Positions 38,124-47,119 of a DNA stretch of 64,000 nt are shown here, piece by piece. Position numbers and translations under genes: made by a program. Positions within the stretch are counted from its first letter, which is position 1. Every line of letters begins with the position of its first letter. Source of the stretch: Melastoma dodecandrum (lineage: Eukaryota; Streptophyta; Magnoliopsida; Myrtales; Melastomataceae); assembly GCA_029817715.1 (NCBI GenBank), contig JARUPY010000289.1, forward strand, positions 186,001 through 250,000, written 5' to 3'. The notes beneath the pieces were generated by a model, which did no database searches, was not told where the DNA came from, and saw only the letters and a list, made by a program, of their open reading frames with translations.

Positions 38124-38158
38124 GAGCCGCGCACTCTCCGCTACAAGATGCACCGCGC

Positions 38159-38431
38159 TCAGTGCAGGCTTACCATGTGCAGCTCGTTCTGCATGGCGTT
38201 GGCGAGCGCGGCGTCGCGCGTGTCGGTCAGCGCTAGGGGCTTGCCGCTCGCGCCGAGCAGCGCGAACAGCTGCAGGCCGGGCGGGACGCCTTCGGGCACC
38301 TGCGGGAAGATCGCGGCGACATCCTCGGAGCGGATCGGCTTCAGATAGGCGACGAGCCCCTCGCCGAGATGCTCGAGCTGCTCCGCCGTCAGGACCGGGG
38401 GCTTGGGCTGCTTCATGGTCACGTTCAACAT
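38159..38431 (-). CDS. DUF1150 protein downstream of Hsp20
   Basis: 90 residues of the DUF1150 family ([61 protein letters not shown]). The family is found mostly in alphaproteobacteria, usually next to an Hsp20 gene as here, 47 bases downstream of hsp20 on the same strand. Its function is unknown; a role with the small heat-shock protein is inferred from this repeated pairing. Confidence 0.88.
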   Translation of the reverse strand: MLNVTMKQPKPPVLTAEQLEHLGEGLVAYLKPIRSEDVAAIFPQVPEGVPPGLQLFALLGASGKPLALTDTRDAALANAMQNELHMVSLH

Positions 38432-38478
38432 GGTCTCATCCTTCTCGCGGTCGACTCGCGACCCGCTGCGGTGCCGAT

Positions 38479-38908
38479 CTAGTCGCGCACATTGATGTTG
38501 ATCACCTGCCCGCGTCGTTGTGGCTCGGGCCGATGCAGATCGATGGACAAAAGGCCGTTGACGAGATCGGCGCCCGCGACCTGCATGCCGTCGGCGAGGA
38601 GGAAGACGCGTTTGAAACTGCCGCGCGGCGATGCCGCGGTGCAGGAACACACGCTCCCTGTCGTCGACCTGCCGGCCTCTGATCACCAGCTGCCCGTCCT
38701 CGACCAGGATCTCCAGCTCGTCGCGGGTGAAGCCCGCCACGGCCAAGGTGATCCGGAGGGTCTCGGCCGTGCTGCTCGTCCTGGCGATCCGCTCGATGTT
38801 GTAGGGCGGATAGCCGTCCGACGAGGATCGCGCGACGCGCTCGAGAGCGCGTTCGATCTCGTCGAACCCCAGGAGGAACGGGGTGGTCGGGGTCGGCATG
38901 CGGGACAT
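38479..38908 (-). CDS. Hsp20/alpha-crystallin small heat-shock protein, one frameshift
   Basis: About 143 residues. N terminus MSRMPTPTTPFLLGFDEIERALERVAR, NIERI (IbpA-like) and alpha-crystallin strands LRITLAVAGFTRDELEILVEDGQLVIRG and RVFLHRGIAARQF. The frame then slips near 38620 and continues as a C terminus with PEPQRRGQVININVRD ending at TAG 38479. The I-N-I tail corresponds to the usual I-X-I motif. It is a cytoplasmic holdase that keeps unfolding proteins refoldable. It is paired with DUF1150. Confidence 0.87.
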
Positions 38909-39126
38909 GGCAAACCTTGTCGAAGCCTTACGGCCTTCGCTACGGGAGCCCCGAAGGCGCTCCCACGGCTCTCGCCGCAAACGGTAATATGGCCCGTCGC
39001 GAAAGGCGTTCAAGCGATGCGCGTATTCATGGTTTGTGCTTTGTTGCGCAAGGGTTCGTTGCGCGGCGGGTACATCGCCCGCGGGTCTCGCGTCGTATGG
39101 TTGCCGCCGCGAGGCGGGGATTCGGC

Positions 39127-40409
39127 ATGCGGCGATCAGGCTCGGCTCGGCGTTGCGTGGTGCTGGCGGGGCTGATGCTCGCCGAAATGTCGCTCGCGCG
39201 GGCGCCGGTGGACGCGGCGCCGTTCGATTTCCTGTTCGGCGGGCCGCCGCCTGCGGCCTACCGTGGCGCGCGGCGACGCCGGCCGCCGCAACCTCGCCAG
39301 CCACAGCCGCAGGCCCCGGTGGAGGCCGAAATCCCGCTGCCCGTGCCGCGTCCGCATTTCCCGGGCGACCCACCACGGCGAGGCGAGCCTGCCGAGACGC
39401 CACCGGCGACGATCACCCCGGGCGGAAAAGCGCCCGAGGCGCCGGCGACGCCGGCAGAGGCCGCTCCCGCGCCAGCCGGACCGCCGCTGCCGCCGCCGAA
39501 GCCGCCGGAGATCGCCAAACCGCCGACACTCGAGACCAAGCCGGCAACACCGGCGCCGGAGACCGCCAAACCGCCGGAGCCCGAGACTGCCAAGCCACCG
39601 GCCTACGAGACAACGCCGGCCGCACCCGGACCGAAGCCGGTGGAAAGCCCTGTCCCCGCTCCCGTCGCTCCGCCGGCCACACCGCCCGTGCCGCCGACGC
39701 CCCCGCCCAAGCCACCGGAAATCGCCAAGCCCGGCGAGGCACCGAAGCCTGGCGAGACACAAAAGCCCGGCGAGGCCCCTAAAGCCCGTGCCGCCCGCCG
39801 TGGCCCCGAGCGGCGCGACGACCGCCTTCACCCCGCGCTCTCCCGACGACGACCCCGCCTGCCCGGGGCGGCTGAAGTCGCGCGGCGTCGCCGTCGAGCC
39901 CGTCTCCATCGGACCCGCAGCCCGACGATCGCTGTACCGTGGTCCAGGCGGTGCGCCTCTCCGGCCTTGCCATGCCGGACGGCGGCAAAGTCGAATTTCC
40001 GGAGAAGCCGACCATCGCCTGCACGACGGCGGATGCGTTCTCGTCTTTCGTGCGCGATCTCATGGTGCCACTCGCGAAGGGCACCTTCACTTCGCCGGTC
40101 GCGGCGATCTGGACCGGACCCGGCCTCGAGTGCCGCTCGCGCGACAGCGTCTTCGGCGCCAAGCTTTCGGCGCATGGCCAGGGGCTGGCGATCGACATCG
40201 CCAAGCTCAAGCTCGCCGACGGCCGGATTATCGAGGTCGGCACCCCGAAGACCGATGCCGAGACCGCCTTCGAGACGGCCGCGCGCGCCGGCGCCTGCGG
40301 CTATTTCCACACCGTGCTGGGGCCGGGCTCCGATGCCTACCACCGCACGCACTGGCACTTCGATCTCGAGGTGCGCGGCACGCACGGCGACAGCAAATAT
40401 TGCAAGTAG
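39127..40409 (+). CDS. Extensin-like D,D-peptidase (ExtC family) with long Pro-rich linker, frameshifted
   Basis: Signal sequence (RRCVVLAGLMLAEMSLARAPVDAA), then about 200 residues rich in Pro, Ala and Lys with repeats such as ETAKPPEPETAKPP and KPGEAPKPGETQKPGE. The C-terminal extensin-like domain follows (GRLKSRGVAVEPVSI, CTVVQAVRLSGLAM, GQGLAIDIAKLKLADG, YHRTHWHFDLEVRG). The final HWHFDLE carries the metal-type His/Asp pair of D,D-carboxypeptidase-like folds. Slips near 39781 and 39915 link the parts. It probably acts on peptidoglycan in the periplasm, with the linker spanning toward the wall. Repeat A3 follows. Confidence 0.82.
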
Positions 40410-40422
40410 GACGAGCGGTCTC

Positions 40423-40572
40423 TCCTTCTCCCGCTTGCGGGAGAAGGTGGCCCGACGAAGTCGGGTCGGATGAGGGTTCGTGCCGCTTCGGCTGTGAGAC
40501 GAGAGAGGCGGAATCGCCCCTCAATCCGACCCCGCTTCGCGGGGCCACCTTCTCCCGCAAGCGGGAGAAGGA
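40423..40572. repeat. Palindromic intergenic repeat, family A copy 3
   Basis: Ends with perfect small hairpins (TTCTCCCGCTTGCGGGAGAA and TTCTCCCGCAAGCGGGAGAA) and inner arms GGTGGCCCGACGAAGTCGGG/CCCGCTTCGCGGGGCCACC. It is located between the convergent extensin-like and phosphatase genes, where it can terminate both. Confidence 0.87.
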
Positions 40573-40584
40573 GAACCGTACCTT

Positions 40585-41262
40585 TCAGGCTTGAACCTCG
40601 ATAAGATCGACCGGGCCGCCCGGCAGCGCATCGTCGAACACCCCCACAACGAGCCGCCCCGTACGCCAGGCCAAGGTGTCGAGGTCGGTGCGCCCGGTGA
40701 GGCAAAGCGGGCCTTCGACGTTCGGGTCGTGGCCGTGCACCACGTGAAAGGTTGCCGTGGCCGCGCGCGTCGTCGACGGGATAGCGTTTCCACAGCACGA
40801 TTTCCTCGTTCTGGGCGTCCAGCGGCTCGTCCGGCTCGACGCCGGCATGGACGTAGACGCGGTGCGTATCGAGATACATCCCCGGAAGCCGGTCGATCCA
40901 GGCGAGGTGGCTGGTTATCAGCTCGGGGCGCTGCCGGTAGGAGGCGATGGTCGTGTCGCCGCCGTTGTCGATCCACCAGCCCAGGAGATCGGGCACGCGG
41001 AGCGCCATCGCCATCATCGACTCGTGATTGCCCTTGAGGCAGGTCCAGTGCCATCCGTCGGGCGGGCCGATGGTGAGCCGGGCGATCACCGAGGCGCTTT
41101 TCGGCCCACGATCGATGTAGTCGCCGAGGAAGACGACCGTGCCGGGGTCGCGAGCGTAGGTGTCGACTTCGCCGCCAGCGCCGCCCGGAGCAGGTCGAAG
41201 CGCCCGTGCAGGTCGGCGACGGCGAACGTCAGCTTGCGTTCCGGCGTGGCCTCAGCCGTCAT
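40585..41262 (-). CDS. Serine/threonine-type metallophosphatase (PPP family), two frameshifts
   Basis: Calcineurin-like phosphoesterase of about 225 residues. The metal-site motifs appear in order: FAVADLHGRFDLL, VFLGDYIDRGPKS, TCLKGNHESMM, VYVHAGVEPDEP and HVVHGHDPN, followed by VVGVFDDALPGGPVDLIEV at the end. The reading slips near 41165 and near 40755. Its ATG (41262) overlaps the end of the PCD gene by 11 bases, so the two are coupled. Bacterial members act on phosphoproteins or nucleotides such as Ap4A; the substrate here is unknown. Confidence 0.85.
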
Positions 41263-41626
41263 GCTTGATGTAGAGGCTGCTCGACGGTGGCCCGGTCAGC
41301 GCGCCGCTCTCCTTGCCGGGGCGCCAGCCGATCACCTGCTCGATCTTCGCCGCCATCTCGAAGTCCTTGCCGGTGATGCCCTTCGCCGTATGGGTCGAGA
41401 GCTTCACCGTCACGCTGTCATAGCTGACGGCGAGATCGGGATGGTGCCAGCCGGCCTCGCAGAGATGCCCGACCGTGTTCACCACCATGAGGGTCGCCCG
41501 CCAGCCCACAGTCTTGTAGGTGCGTTGCAGCGTGCCGTCGGCGTAGCTCCAGTGCGGCAGCTCGCCGAGCTTGGCCTTGATGGCGGCCTCGTCGTAGGCC
41601 TTCTCCTTGCTCGTATCCTTGGCCAT
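41252..41626 (-). CDS. 4a-hydroxytetrahydrobiopterin dehydratase (PCD/DCoH)
   Basis: 124 residues from MAKDTSKEKAYDEAAIKAKL. The PCD signature AGWHHPDLAVSYDSVTVKLSTH holds the His-His-Pro and distal His used to dehydrate the 4a-carbinolamine pterin. The length fits once the upstream SDR is separated. In the raw sequence the SDR frame runs straight into this gene; removing one base near 41640 gives an SDR stop at 41632-41634, six bases before this ATG. The enzyme recycles pterin for aromatic hydroxylases or molybdopterin-related pathways. No hydroxylase gene is in the window. Confidence 0.88.
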   Translation of the reverse strand: MAKDTSKEKAYDEAAIKAKLGELPHWSYADGTLQRTYKTVGWRATLMVVNTVGHLCEAGWHHPDLAVSYDSVTVKLSTHTAKGITGKDFEMAAKIEQVIGWRPGKESGALTGPPSSSLYIKHDG

Positions 41627-41631
41627 GGCGC

Positions 41632-42358
41632 TCACCAAACTCTCCTTGAAGGGCCGGGCTTCGACCTCGAAGCTCCAGGCCGAACGATCCTGCGCGACGA
41701 GATGGGCGGCGATCTCGGCGATCGCGTCCGGCTTGAGGAAGAAATCGTCCGGCTTGTCCGGCAGCATCTTGCGCGTGCGCGGGATGTCGATGACGCCGTC
41801 GACGACCATAAGCGCGACGTGGATGCCCTCCGGCCACAGGCTGCGCGCCATGGACTCGGCGAGCGCGCGCTGCGCGCATTTGGCGGCCGCGAAGGCGGCC
41901 GAGCGCGGGCCGCCGCGCCGCGAGGCGGTGGCGCCGGTGAAGACGATGGCGCCGGCGCCCTTCCGCCTTCATCGCCGGGATGACTGCCTGCGAGAGCAGC
42001 AGCGCGCCGAAGGCGGTGATGCGCCAGGTCATCTCGAAGTCCGCCGGCTTGATCGACATGACGTCGCCCCCAGACGCCGGAGCCGGCGTTGTAGAGCAGC
42101 GCGTCGGCCTCGCCGAGGTCGCGGCGCACGCCGGCCATGGCGGCATCGACCGCGGCCGGGGTCGCCGACGTCGCAGGCATAGGCTTTTGCGCTGCCGGCG
42201 GCCTTGCCGTCGAGCTCGCGTGCGAGTTCCTCGCTGAAGGCGGCGTTGCGGGCGAGCAGCGCCACCTTGTAGCCGTCGGCATGGAAACGCCGGACGAGCG
42301 ACGCGCCCGTGCCGGACCCAACGCCGGCGATGATGGCGACTTTCGATCTGTCCGGCAT
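41632..42358 (-). CDS. Short-chain dehydrogenase/reductase, frameshifted
   Basis: Starts MPDRSKVAIIAGVGSGTGASL, a variant nucleotide-binding loop (GVGSGTGAS in place of TGxxxGxG), with YKVALLARNAAFSEEL following. Pieces in other frames supply DALLYNAGSGVWG, DFEMTWRITAFGALLLSQAVIPAM and AFAAAKCAQRALAESMARSL. The end VEARPFKE plus VW and TGA matches family C termini. In the AFAAAK segment the usual catalytic Tyr of YxxxK is Phe, with Lys kept, as in some atypical SDRs. At least four slips occur. The substrate is unknown. Confidence 0.75.
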
Positions 42359-42497
42359 GTGATCTCCCGCGCTGGTCATGGGAGGATAATGCTGGCGGCC
42401 GGTCGAGGTTCGCAAGCTGGAACGGCGCGCCTATGATGAGAAGCCGCAAGCGCTCACGCGTGACGTCGAACGGCAATCGGCGATTGCGAGGCCAGGC

Positions 42498-42782
42498 GTG
42501 ATTTTGGGCTATCGAGACAGGCGAACCGAGCAATTCGCGGCGGGCAAGCGGATCGCGGCTTTTTCAGGTTTCGACAGGCAGGCGCACAAGCGTTTAGTGA
42601 TACTCGCCGCCGCCGCTCGTCTCGACGATCTGCGCGGCTTGCCGGGCAACCGGCTCGAGCTGTTGAAGGGCAACCGTGCGGGGCAATACAGCATCCGCAT
42701 CAACGACCAGTGGCGAATATGCTTCGAGTGGCCCAAAGAGGCTGCTGGTCCGATGAATGTCGAAATAGTGGACTATCACTGA
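42498..42782 (+). CDS. higB: HigB-type toxin (RelE superfamily mRNA interferase)
   Basis: 94 residues, GTG start. The small alpha/beta fold is recognised from KRLVILAAAARLDDLRGLPGN and YSIRINDQWRICFEW, typical of HigB/RelE proteins that cut mRNA at the ribosome. The antitoxin gene follows 11 bases downstream, the toxin-first order characteristic of higBA. The frame is intact. Confidence 0.9.
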   Translation: MILGYRDRRTEQFAAGKRIAAFSGFDRQAHKRLVILAAAARLDDLRGLPGNRLELLKGNRAGQYSIRINDQWRICFEWPKEAAGPMNVEIVDYH

Positions 42783-42793
42783 AGGGGCGTACG

Positions 42794-43108
42794 ATGAGCA
42801 GACCCGCGATACATCCGGGCGAGATTCTCACGGACGAGTTGGACGTGCTCGGCATTTCGCCGGCGGAACTGGCGCGTCAGATCAAGGTGCCGCCGGCACG
42901 AGTCACGCGAATCGTTCACGGCAAGGGGTCGATCACCGTCGACACGGCACTGCGCCTCGGGCATTGGTTCGGCACCTCGGCGCAGTTCTGGCTGAACTTG
43001 CAGACGGCTTATGACTTGCGAATCGCCGAGGAGACCTCGGGCGCGGAGATCGAGGCCCTGCCGGTGCGGCCGGAACAGCCCCAAGCCTCGGGCGAAAGCC
43101 ATCGCTGA
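42794..43108 (+). CDS. higA: HigA-type antitoxin (XRE helix-turn-helix)
   Basis: 104 residues. IHPGEILTDELDVLGISPAEL is the HigA opening, and the helix-turn-helix runs through ARQIKVPPARVTRIVHGKGSIT, followed by LRLGHWFGTSAQFWLNLQTAYDL. It binds and neutralises the upstream toxin and represses the shared promoter. The start is ATG 42794 with AAGGGGCG upstream. It is convergent with the polyprenyl synthase gene, only seven bases away. Confidence 0.92.
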   Translation: MSRPAIHPGEILTDELDVLGISPAELARQIKVPPARVTRIVHGKGSITVDTALRLGHWFGTSAQFWLNLQTAYDLRIAEETSGAEIEALPVRPEQPQASGESHR

Positions 43109-43115
43109 AAGTTGT

Positions 43116-44048
43116 TCAGCTCTTGCGCTCGACCGCGAAGCGGGCCGCGGCGCGCAGCACGTCCGCGTCGCGCCGCCCCGGGATCGCATCCAGCGCCGCG
43201 ATCGCCTCGTCGGCGAGCCGGTCGCGGCGGGCGCGAGCGCCCTCGAGGCCGAGAGCGGCGACCAGGGTCGCCTTGTTGCGGTCCGCGTCCTTGCCGGCCG
43301 CCTTGCCGAGGGTCGCGGCGTCCGACTCGGTGTCGAGGATGTCGTCAGCGACCTGGAAGGCGGCGCCGATCGCCCGGCCGTATCGCGACATGGCGGCCAT
43401 CGCCGCCTTGTCCGCGCCGCCGAACAGCGCGCCGGCGTAGACGGCATGGTGGAGCAGGGCGCCCGTTTTCATCGCCTGGATACGGATCACGTCGTCGGCC
43501 GTGTGCGGCGCTGTCTTGGCCTCGGCCTCGAGGTCCAGCGCCTGGCCGCCCACCATGCCGCCGATCCCGGCGTGTCGCGCGAGCTGCAGCACCAGCTCGG
43601 CGCGGACGAACGGGTCGGGATGGGTGGCGGGATCGGCGGTGACGTCGAAGGCATAGGTCAGCAGCGCGTCGCCCGACAGGATGGCGGTCGCCTCGTCATA
43701 GGCCTTGTGGGCGGTCGGCCGGCCGCGGCGCAGGTCGTCGTCGTCCATGGCGGGCAGGTCGTCGTGGACCAGCGAGTAGCAGTGAATCATCTCCAGCGCA
43801 CAGGCGGCGCGCAGCACGCCGTCGTTTTCCGCGCCGAACAGGCGGGCGCTCTCGACCAGGAGGAACGGCCGCAGACGCTTGCCGGGGCCGAGCGCCGCAT
43901 AGCGCATCGCCGTCATGAAGCGGGCGGGACGCGCCACCTCGCCGGGCAGCGTCGCGTCGGCGAGCAAGGTCTCCAGCATGCGTTCCGTCGCCTCCGCGAC
44001 GGCGTTGAGCCGCTCCTGGAACTCGCTGTGGCCGGCGGAACGCGTCAT
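43116..44048 (-). CDS. ispA: Polyprenyl synthetase (farnesyl/geranylgeranyl diphosphate synthase type)
   Basis: 310-residue all-alpha trans-prenyltransferase. The first Asp-rich motif is LVHDDLPAMDDDDLRRG (DDxxxxD form, as in bacterial FPP synthase) and the second is FQVADDILD. FLLVESARLFG and the basic GPGKRLRPFL also match. It condenses IPP with allylic diphosphates to give FPP for quinones, hopanoids and undecaprenol. Product length cannot be fixed by eye. The frame is intact. Confidence 0.9.
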   Translation of the reverse strand: MTRSAGHSEFQERLNAVAEATERMLETLLADATLPGEVARPARFMTAMRYAALGPGKRLRPFLLVESARLFGAENDGVLRAACALEMIHCYSLVHDDLPAMDDDDLRRGRPTAHKAYDEATAILSGDALLTYAFDVTADPATHPDPFVRAELVLQLARHAGIGGMVGGQALDLEAEAKTAPHTADDVIRIQAMKTGALLHHAVYAGALFGGADKAAMAAMSRYGRAIGAAFQVADDILDTESDAATLGKAAGKDADRNKATLVAALGLEGARARRDRLADEAIAALDAIPGRRDADVLRAAARFAVERKS

Positions 44049-44165
44049 GTCCGGTTAGAACTCCCGAAAAGGTGGCTCGGCTTGCCCGATCGATTCCGGA
44101 TGGTCAAGTTTGTCGCAGCGACGCCCGGGCGGTATGGACTCGGCGACCGGTGCGCAATCCAGTAG

Positions 44166-44276
44166 CCTCATGGTGAGGAGGCCGAAGGCCGTCTCGAACC
44201 ACGAGGCGGTCCCGCGATCTCGCCCTCTGGAGCCCTCGTGGTTCGAGGCGCCGCTGCGCGGCTCCTCACCATGAGG
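44166..44276. repeat. Palindromic intergenic repeat, family B copy 2
   Basis: 111 bases, nearly identical in its arms to 34822-34932 (CCTCATGGTGAGGAGGCCGA ... CTCCTCACCATGAGG) with a different central part. It lies in the divergent gap between ispA and ubiG and ends 39 bases before the ubiG start. Confidence 0.87.
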
Positions 44277-44315
44277 GGATTGAAGCGCCAAACGCGACCA
44301 CGACGACGGGACGTG

Positions 44316-45081
44316 ATGGACACCTTCGAGCGTACGACCATCGACGAGGCCGACGTCGCGCGGTTCGACCGGCTCGGCGAGGAATGGTGGAATCCGCGCG
44401 GGCCGATGCGGGCGCTGCACAAGTTCAACCCGGTCCGCGTCGGCTGGATCCGCGATCTTGCCATGCGCGAGCTCGGGCCGGGCGGGGACCTCGCCGCGCC
44501 GCTCGCCGGCCGGCGCATCCTCGATATCGGTTGCGGCGGCGGCATCCTCTCCGAGAGCCTCGCCCGGCTCGGCGCCCGCGGTCGTCGGCATCGACCCGGC
44601 GCCCAATAATGTCGAGGTCGCCGCCCGTCACGCCGCGGCAGAGGGGCTCTCCGTCGACTACCGCCGCACCAGCATCGAGACCTTGGCGCGGACCGACGAG
44701 CGCTTCGACATCGTGCTGATGATGGAGGTGGTCGAGCACGTGAAGGACGTGCCCGGCTTCGTGCGCGACGCGGCGGCCATGACGCGGCCAGGCGGCCTCG
44801 TCGTCGGCGCGACCCTCAATCGGACGGCCAAGAGCTACGCGCTGGCCATCGTCGGCGCCGAATACGTGCTCGGCTGGGTGCCGCGCGGCACGCACGACTG
44901 GCACAAGTTCGTGACGCCGGCGGAATTCGCGCGGCACCTGCGCCGCCAAGGATTGACGATGATCGACGAGGCGGGGGTAACCTACCAGCCGCTACGCGAC
45001 AGCTGGCACCTTTCGAGAGACATGGGCTGCAACTACATGGTCGTCGCGCGGCGCCCGGAGGGCGAACCGCCGCCGCGTTGA
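44316..45081 (+). CDS. ubiG: Bifunctional 3-demethylubiquinone/2-polyprenyl-6-hydroxyphenol O-methyltransferase, one frameshift
   Basis: Makes both O-methylations of ubiquinone using SAM. MDTFERTTIDEADVARFDRLGEEWWNPRGPM and LHKFNPVRVGWI are diagnostic, with motif I LDIGCGGGILSESLARLGA. One slip near 44578 leads to VVGIDPAPNNVEVAARHAA, DIVLMMEVVEHVKDVPGFV and GCNYMVVARR. ATG 44316 is preceded by GACGACGGGACGT. The enzyme is peripheral on the inner membrane. Both halves are intact, so an assembly indel is likely. Confidence 0.93.
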
Positions 45082-45130
45082 GTTTCGCGGCGCTATCCCC
45101 TACGACCTGCCTTCCCATGCGAGGCAGCAC

Positions 45131-46025
45131 GTGACGGCAGCGCCGAACATCCATCCGTCGTCCGTCATCGGCGCCGACGTGACCATCGCGCCCGATGCAC
45201 TGATCGGCCCCAACTGCTGCGTCGAGGGCAGGATCACGATCGGCGCCGGGGCGCGGCTCGTCGGCGGTGTCATCCTCGTCGGCGACGCGACGATCGGCGA
45301 GAACTGCGTCATCGAGCCCGGCGTCTCGATGACCGGCATCGCCGCCGCGCTCGACGAGGAGACGCGCCCGCTGGTGCTCGCCGCCGGCGTGCGCGTGGGC
45401 GCCGGCAGCGTGCTCGCCCATGGCGTGACGATCGGCGCCGGCTCGCGCATCGACGCGGGCACCGTGGTCGTGCGCAACGTGCCCTCGCACGCGATCGTGC
45501 GCGGCAACCCGGCCGCCATCATCGGCTACGCGACCGCAGGCCCGAGCATCGACGCGCGCCAGCTGAGCGCCCCCGAGAAGGACGCGCGCCAGACGATCGT
45601 CGTGGATTCGGCTGTGGCCGGCGTGAAGCTGCACCGCTTCCCGCGCATCCGCGACCTGCGCGGCGACCTCAGCGTCGGCGAGTTCGGTCGCAACGTGCCG
45701 TTTGCGCCGCAGCGCTATTTTCTGGTGTTCGACGTGCCCAGCGCCGAGACGCGCGGCGAGCACGCGCACCGGGTCTGCGAGCAATTCCTCATCTGCGTCA
45801 GCGGCAAGGTGGCGGTGGTCGTCGACGACGGCGAGAACCGCGAGGAGATCGAGCTCGACGCGCCGAACATCGGCCTCTACATCCCGCCGCGCGTCTGGGG
45901 CATCCAGTACAAGTACACGCCGACCGCCGTGCTGCTGGTCTTCGCTTCGCACTATTACGACCCCGGCGACTACATCCGTGACTACGACACGTTTCCTCGC
46001 CGAATGCGGGGGGCGGCAGCCATGA
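45131..46025 (+). CDS. WxcM-like protein: acyltransferase (left-handed beta helix) plus dTDP-sugar 3,4-ketoisomerase
   Basis: Residues 1-140 form hexapeptide repeats (IHPSSVIGADVTIAPDALIGPNC, VGAGSVLAHGVTIGAGSRI), an N- or O-acetyltransferase fold. Residues about 150-295 form a cupin of the FdtA type (RYFLVFDVPSAETRGEHAH, EQFLICVSGKVAVVVDDG, YIPPRVWGIQYKYTPTAVLLV). In X. campestris WxcM the same pair works in dTDP-3-acetamido-3,6-dideoxyhexose synthesis. The raw frame runs on into the aminotransferase. Removing one base near 45990 gives YDTFLAECGGRQP and TGA 46023-46025, overlapping the next ATG. Confidence 0.85.
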
Positions 46026-47119
46026 TCCCGTTCCTCGACGTCAAGGCCGGCTACCTCGAGCTGAAGGCGGAGATCGACGCGGCGATGGCTCGCGTCATGG
46101 AGGGCGGCTGGTATATCCTCGGTCCCGAGGTCGCCGCCTTCGAGGCAGAGTATGCGGCGACGGTCGGCGCACGCCATTGCGTCGGGGTGGCGAACGGCCT
46201 CGATGCCATCGCGCTGGCGCTGCGTGCCGTCGACATCGGCGCGGGCGACGAGGTGATTGTCCCGTCGAACACCTACATCGCCACCTGGCTCGCCGTCACC
46301 ATGGTCGGCGCTGTGCCGGTGCCGGTCGAGCCCGATCCGGTGACGCATTGCCTCGATCCGAACCGCGTCGAGGCGGCGCTGAACGCCCGTACGCGCGCTT
46401 TGCTGCCGGTGCACCTCTATGGCCACCCCGCCGACATGCCGGCCTTCGCCGACATCTGTCGCCGACGCGGGCTGCGGCTCGTCGAGGATGCGGCGCAGGC
46501 GCATGGCGCGGCGCTCGACGGTACGCCGATCGGTGCGCACGGGGACGCGGTCGCGTGGAGCTTCTATCCGGGCAAGAATCTCGGCGCCTACGGCGACGGG
46601 GGCGCCGTGACCACCAACGATCCCGAGGTCGCCCGCGCCGTGGCGCTCACGCGCAACTACGGGTCGGCCGTCAAATACGTGAACGAGGTGCAGGGCGTGA
46701 ACAGCCGCCTCGACCCGCTGCAGGCCGCCGTCCTGCGCGCCAAGCTGCCGGTGCTCGCCGACTGGAACGCGCGGCGCGCGCGCATTGCCGCGATCTACGC
46801 TGAAGGTCTCGCGGGAACGCCGCTCGGGCTGCCGTCGTCCGCGCCCGGTGCGCGCCATGCCTGGCACCTCTATGTGGTGACGCATCTCCGTCGCGACGCG
46901 CTGCAGGCGGCGCTGCGCGAGGCGGGGGTGGACACCTTGATCCACTACCCGATCCCGCCGTTCCGCCAGGCCGCCTATGCGGCGTTCGCGGAGCGTGCGG
47001 GCGAATGGCCGATCGCCGACCGGCTGGCGAAAGAGGTGCTGAGCCTGCCGATGGGGCCGCATCTCGCGGAGGCCGATGCGGAGACCGTCGTCGGCGCGGT
47101 CCGGGCGGCGCTGAAATGA
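46022..47119 (+). CDS. dTDP-3-keto-sugar aminotransferase (DegT/DnrJ/EryC1; FdtB/QdtB-like)
   Basis: 365-residue PLP enzyme that transaminates a 3-keto-6-deoxyhexose linked to dTDP. It starts MIPFLDVKAGYLELKAEID; the sugar aminotransferase blocks are HCVGVANGLDAIALALRAV, VIVPSNTYIATWLAV, LVEDAAQAHGA and the PLP lysine in SFYPGKNLGAYGDGGAVTTND. GVNSRLDPLQAAVLRAKL and IHYPIPPFRQAAY complete the family. Its substrate would be the product of the upstream ketoisomerase. The last ATGA overlaps an HTH gene. Confidence 0.92.
   Translation: MIPFLDVKAGYLELKAEIDAAMARVMEGGWYILGPEVAAFEAEYAATVGARHCVGVANGLDAIALALRAVDIGAGDEVIVPSNTYIATWLAVTMVGAVPVPVEPDPVTHCLDPNRVEAALNARTRALLPVHLYGHPADMPAFADICRRRGLRLVEDAAQAHGAALDGTPIGAHGDAVAWSFYPGKNLGAYGDGGAVTTNDPEVARAVALTRNYGSAVKYVNEVQGVNSRLDPLQAAVLRAKLPVLADWNARRARIAAIYAEGLAGTPLGLPSSAPGARHAWHLYVVTHLRRDALQAALREAGVDTLIHYPIPPFRQAAYAAFAERAGEWPIADRLAKEVLSLPMGPHLAEADAETVVGAVRAALK

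Noticed and set aside
39400..39790. Short Pro/Lys repeats in the extensin-like gene as a tandem repeat or CRISPR-like array
   Set aside because: The repeats are degenerate at DNA level, in frame, and encode a flexible linker; there are no regular spacers.
44816..47062. A 748-codon open frame antisense to ubiG, wxcM and fdtB
   Set aside because: No domain is recognisable and three well-supported genes lie opposite. Stops are rare on the antisense strand at this GC content.
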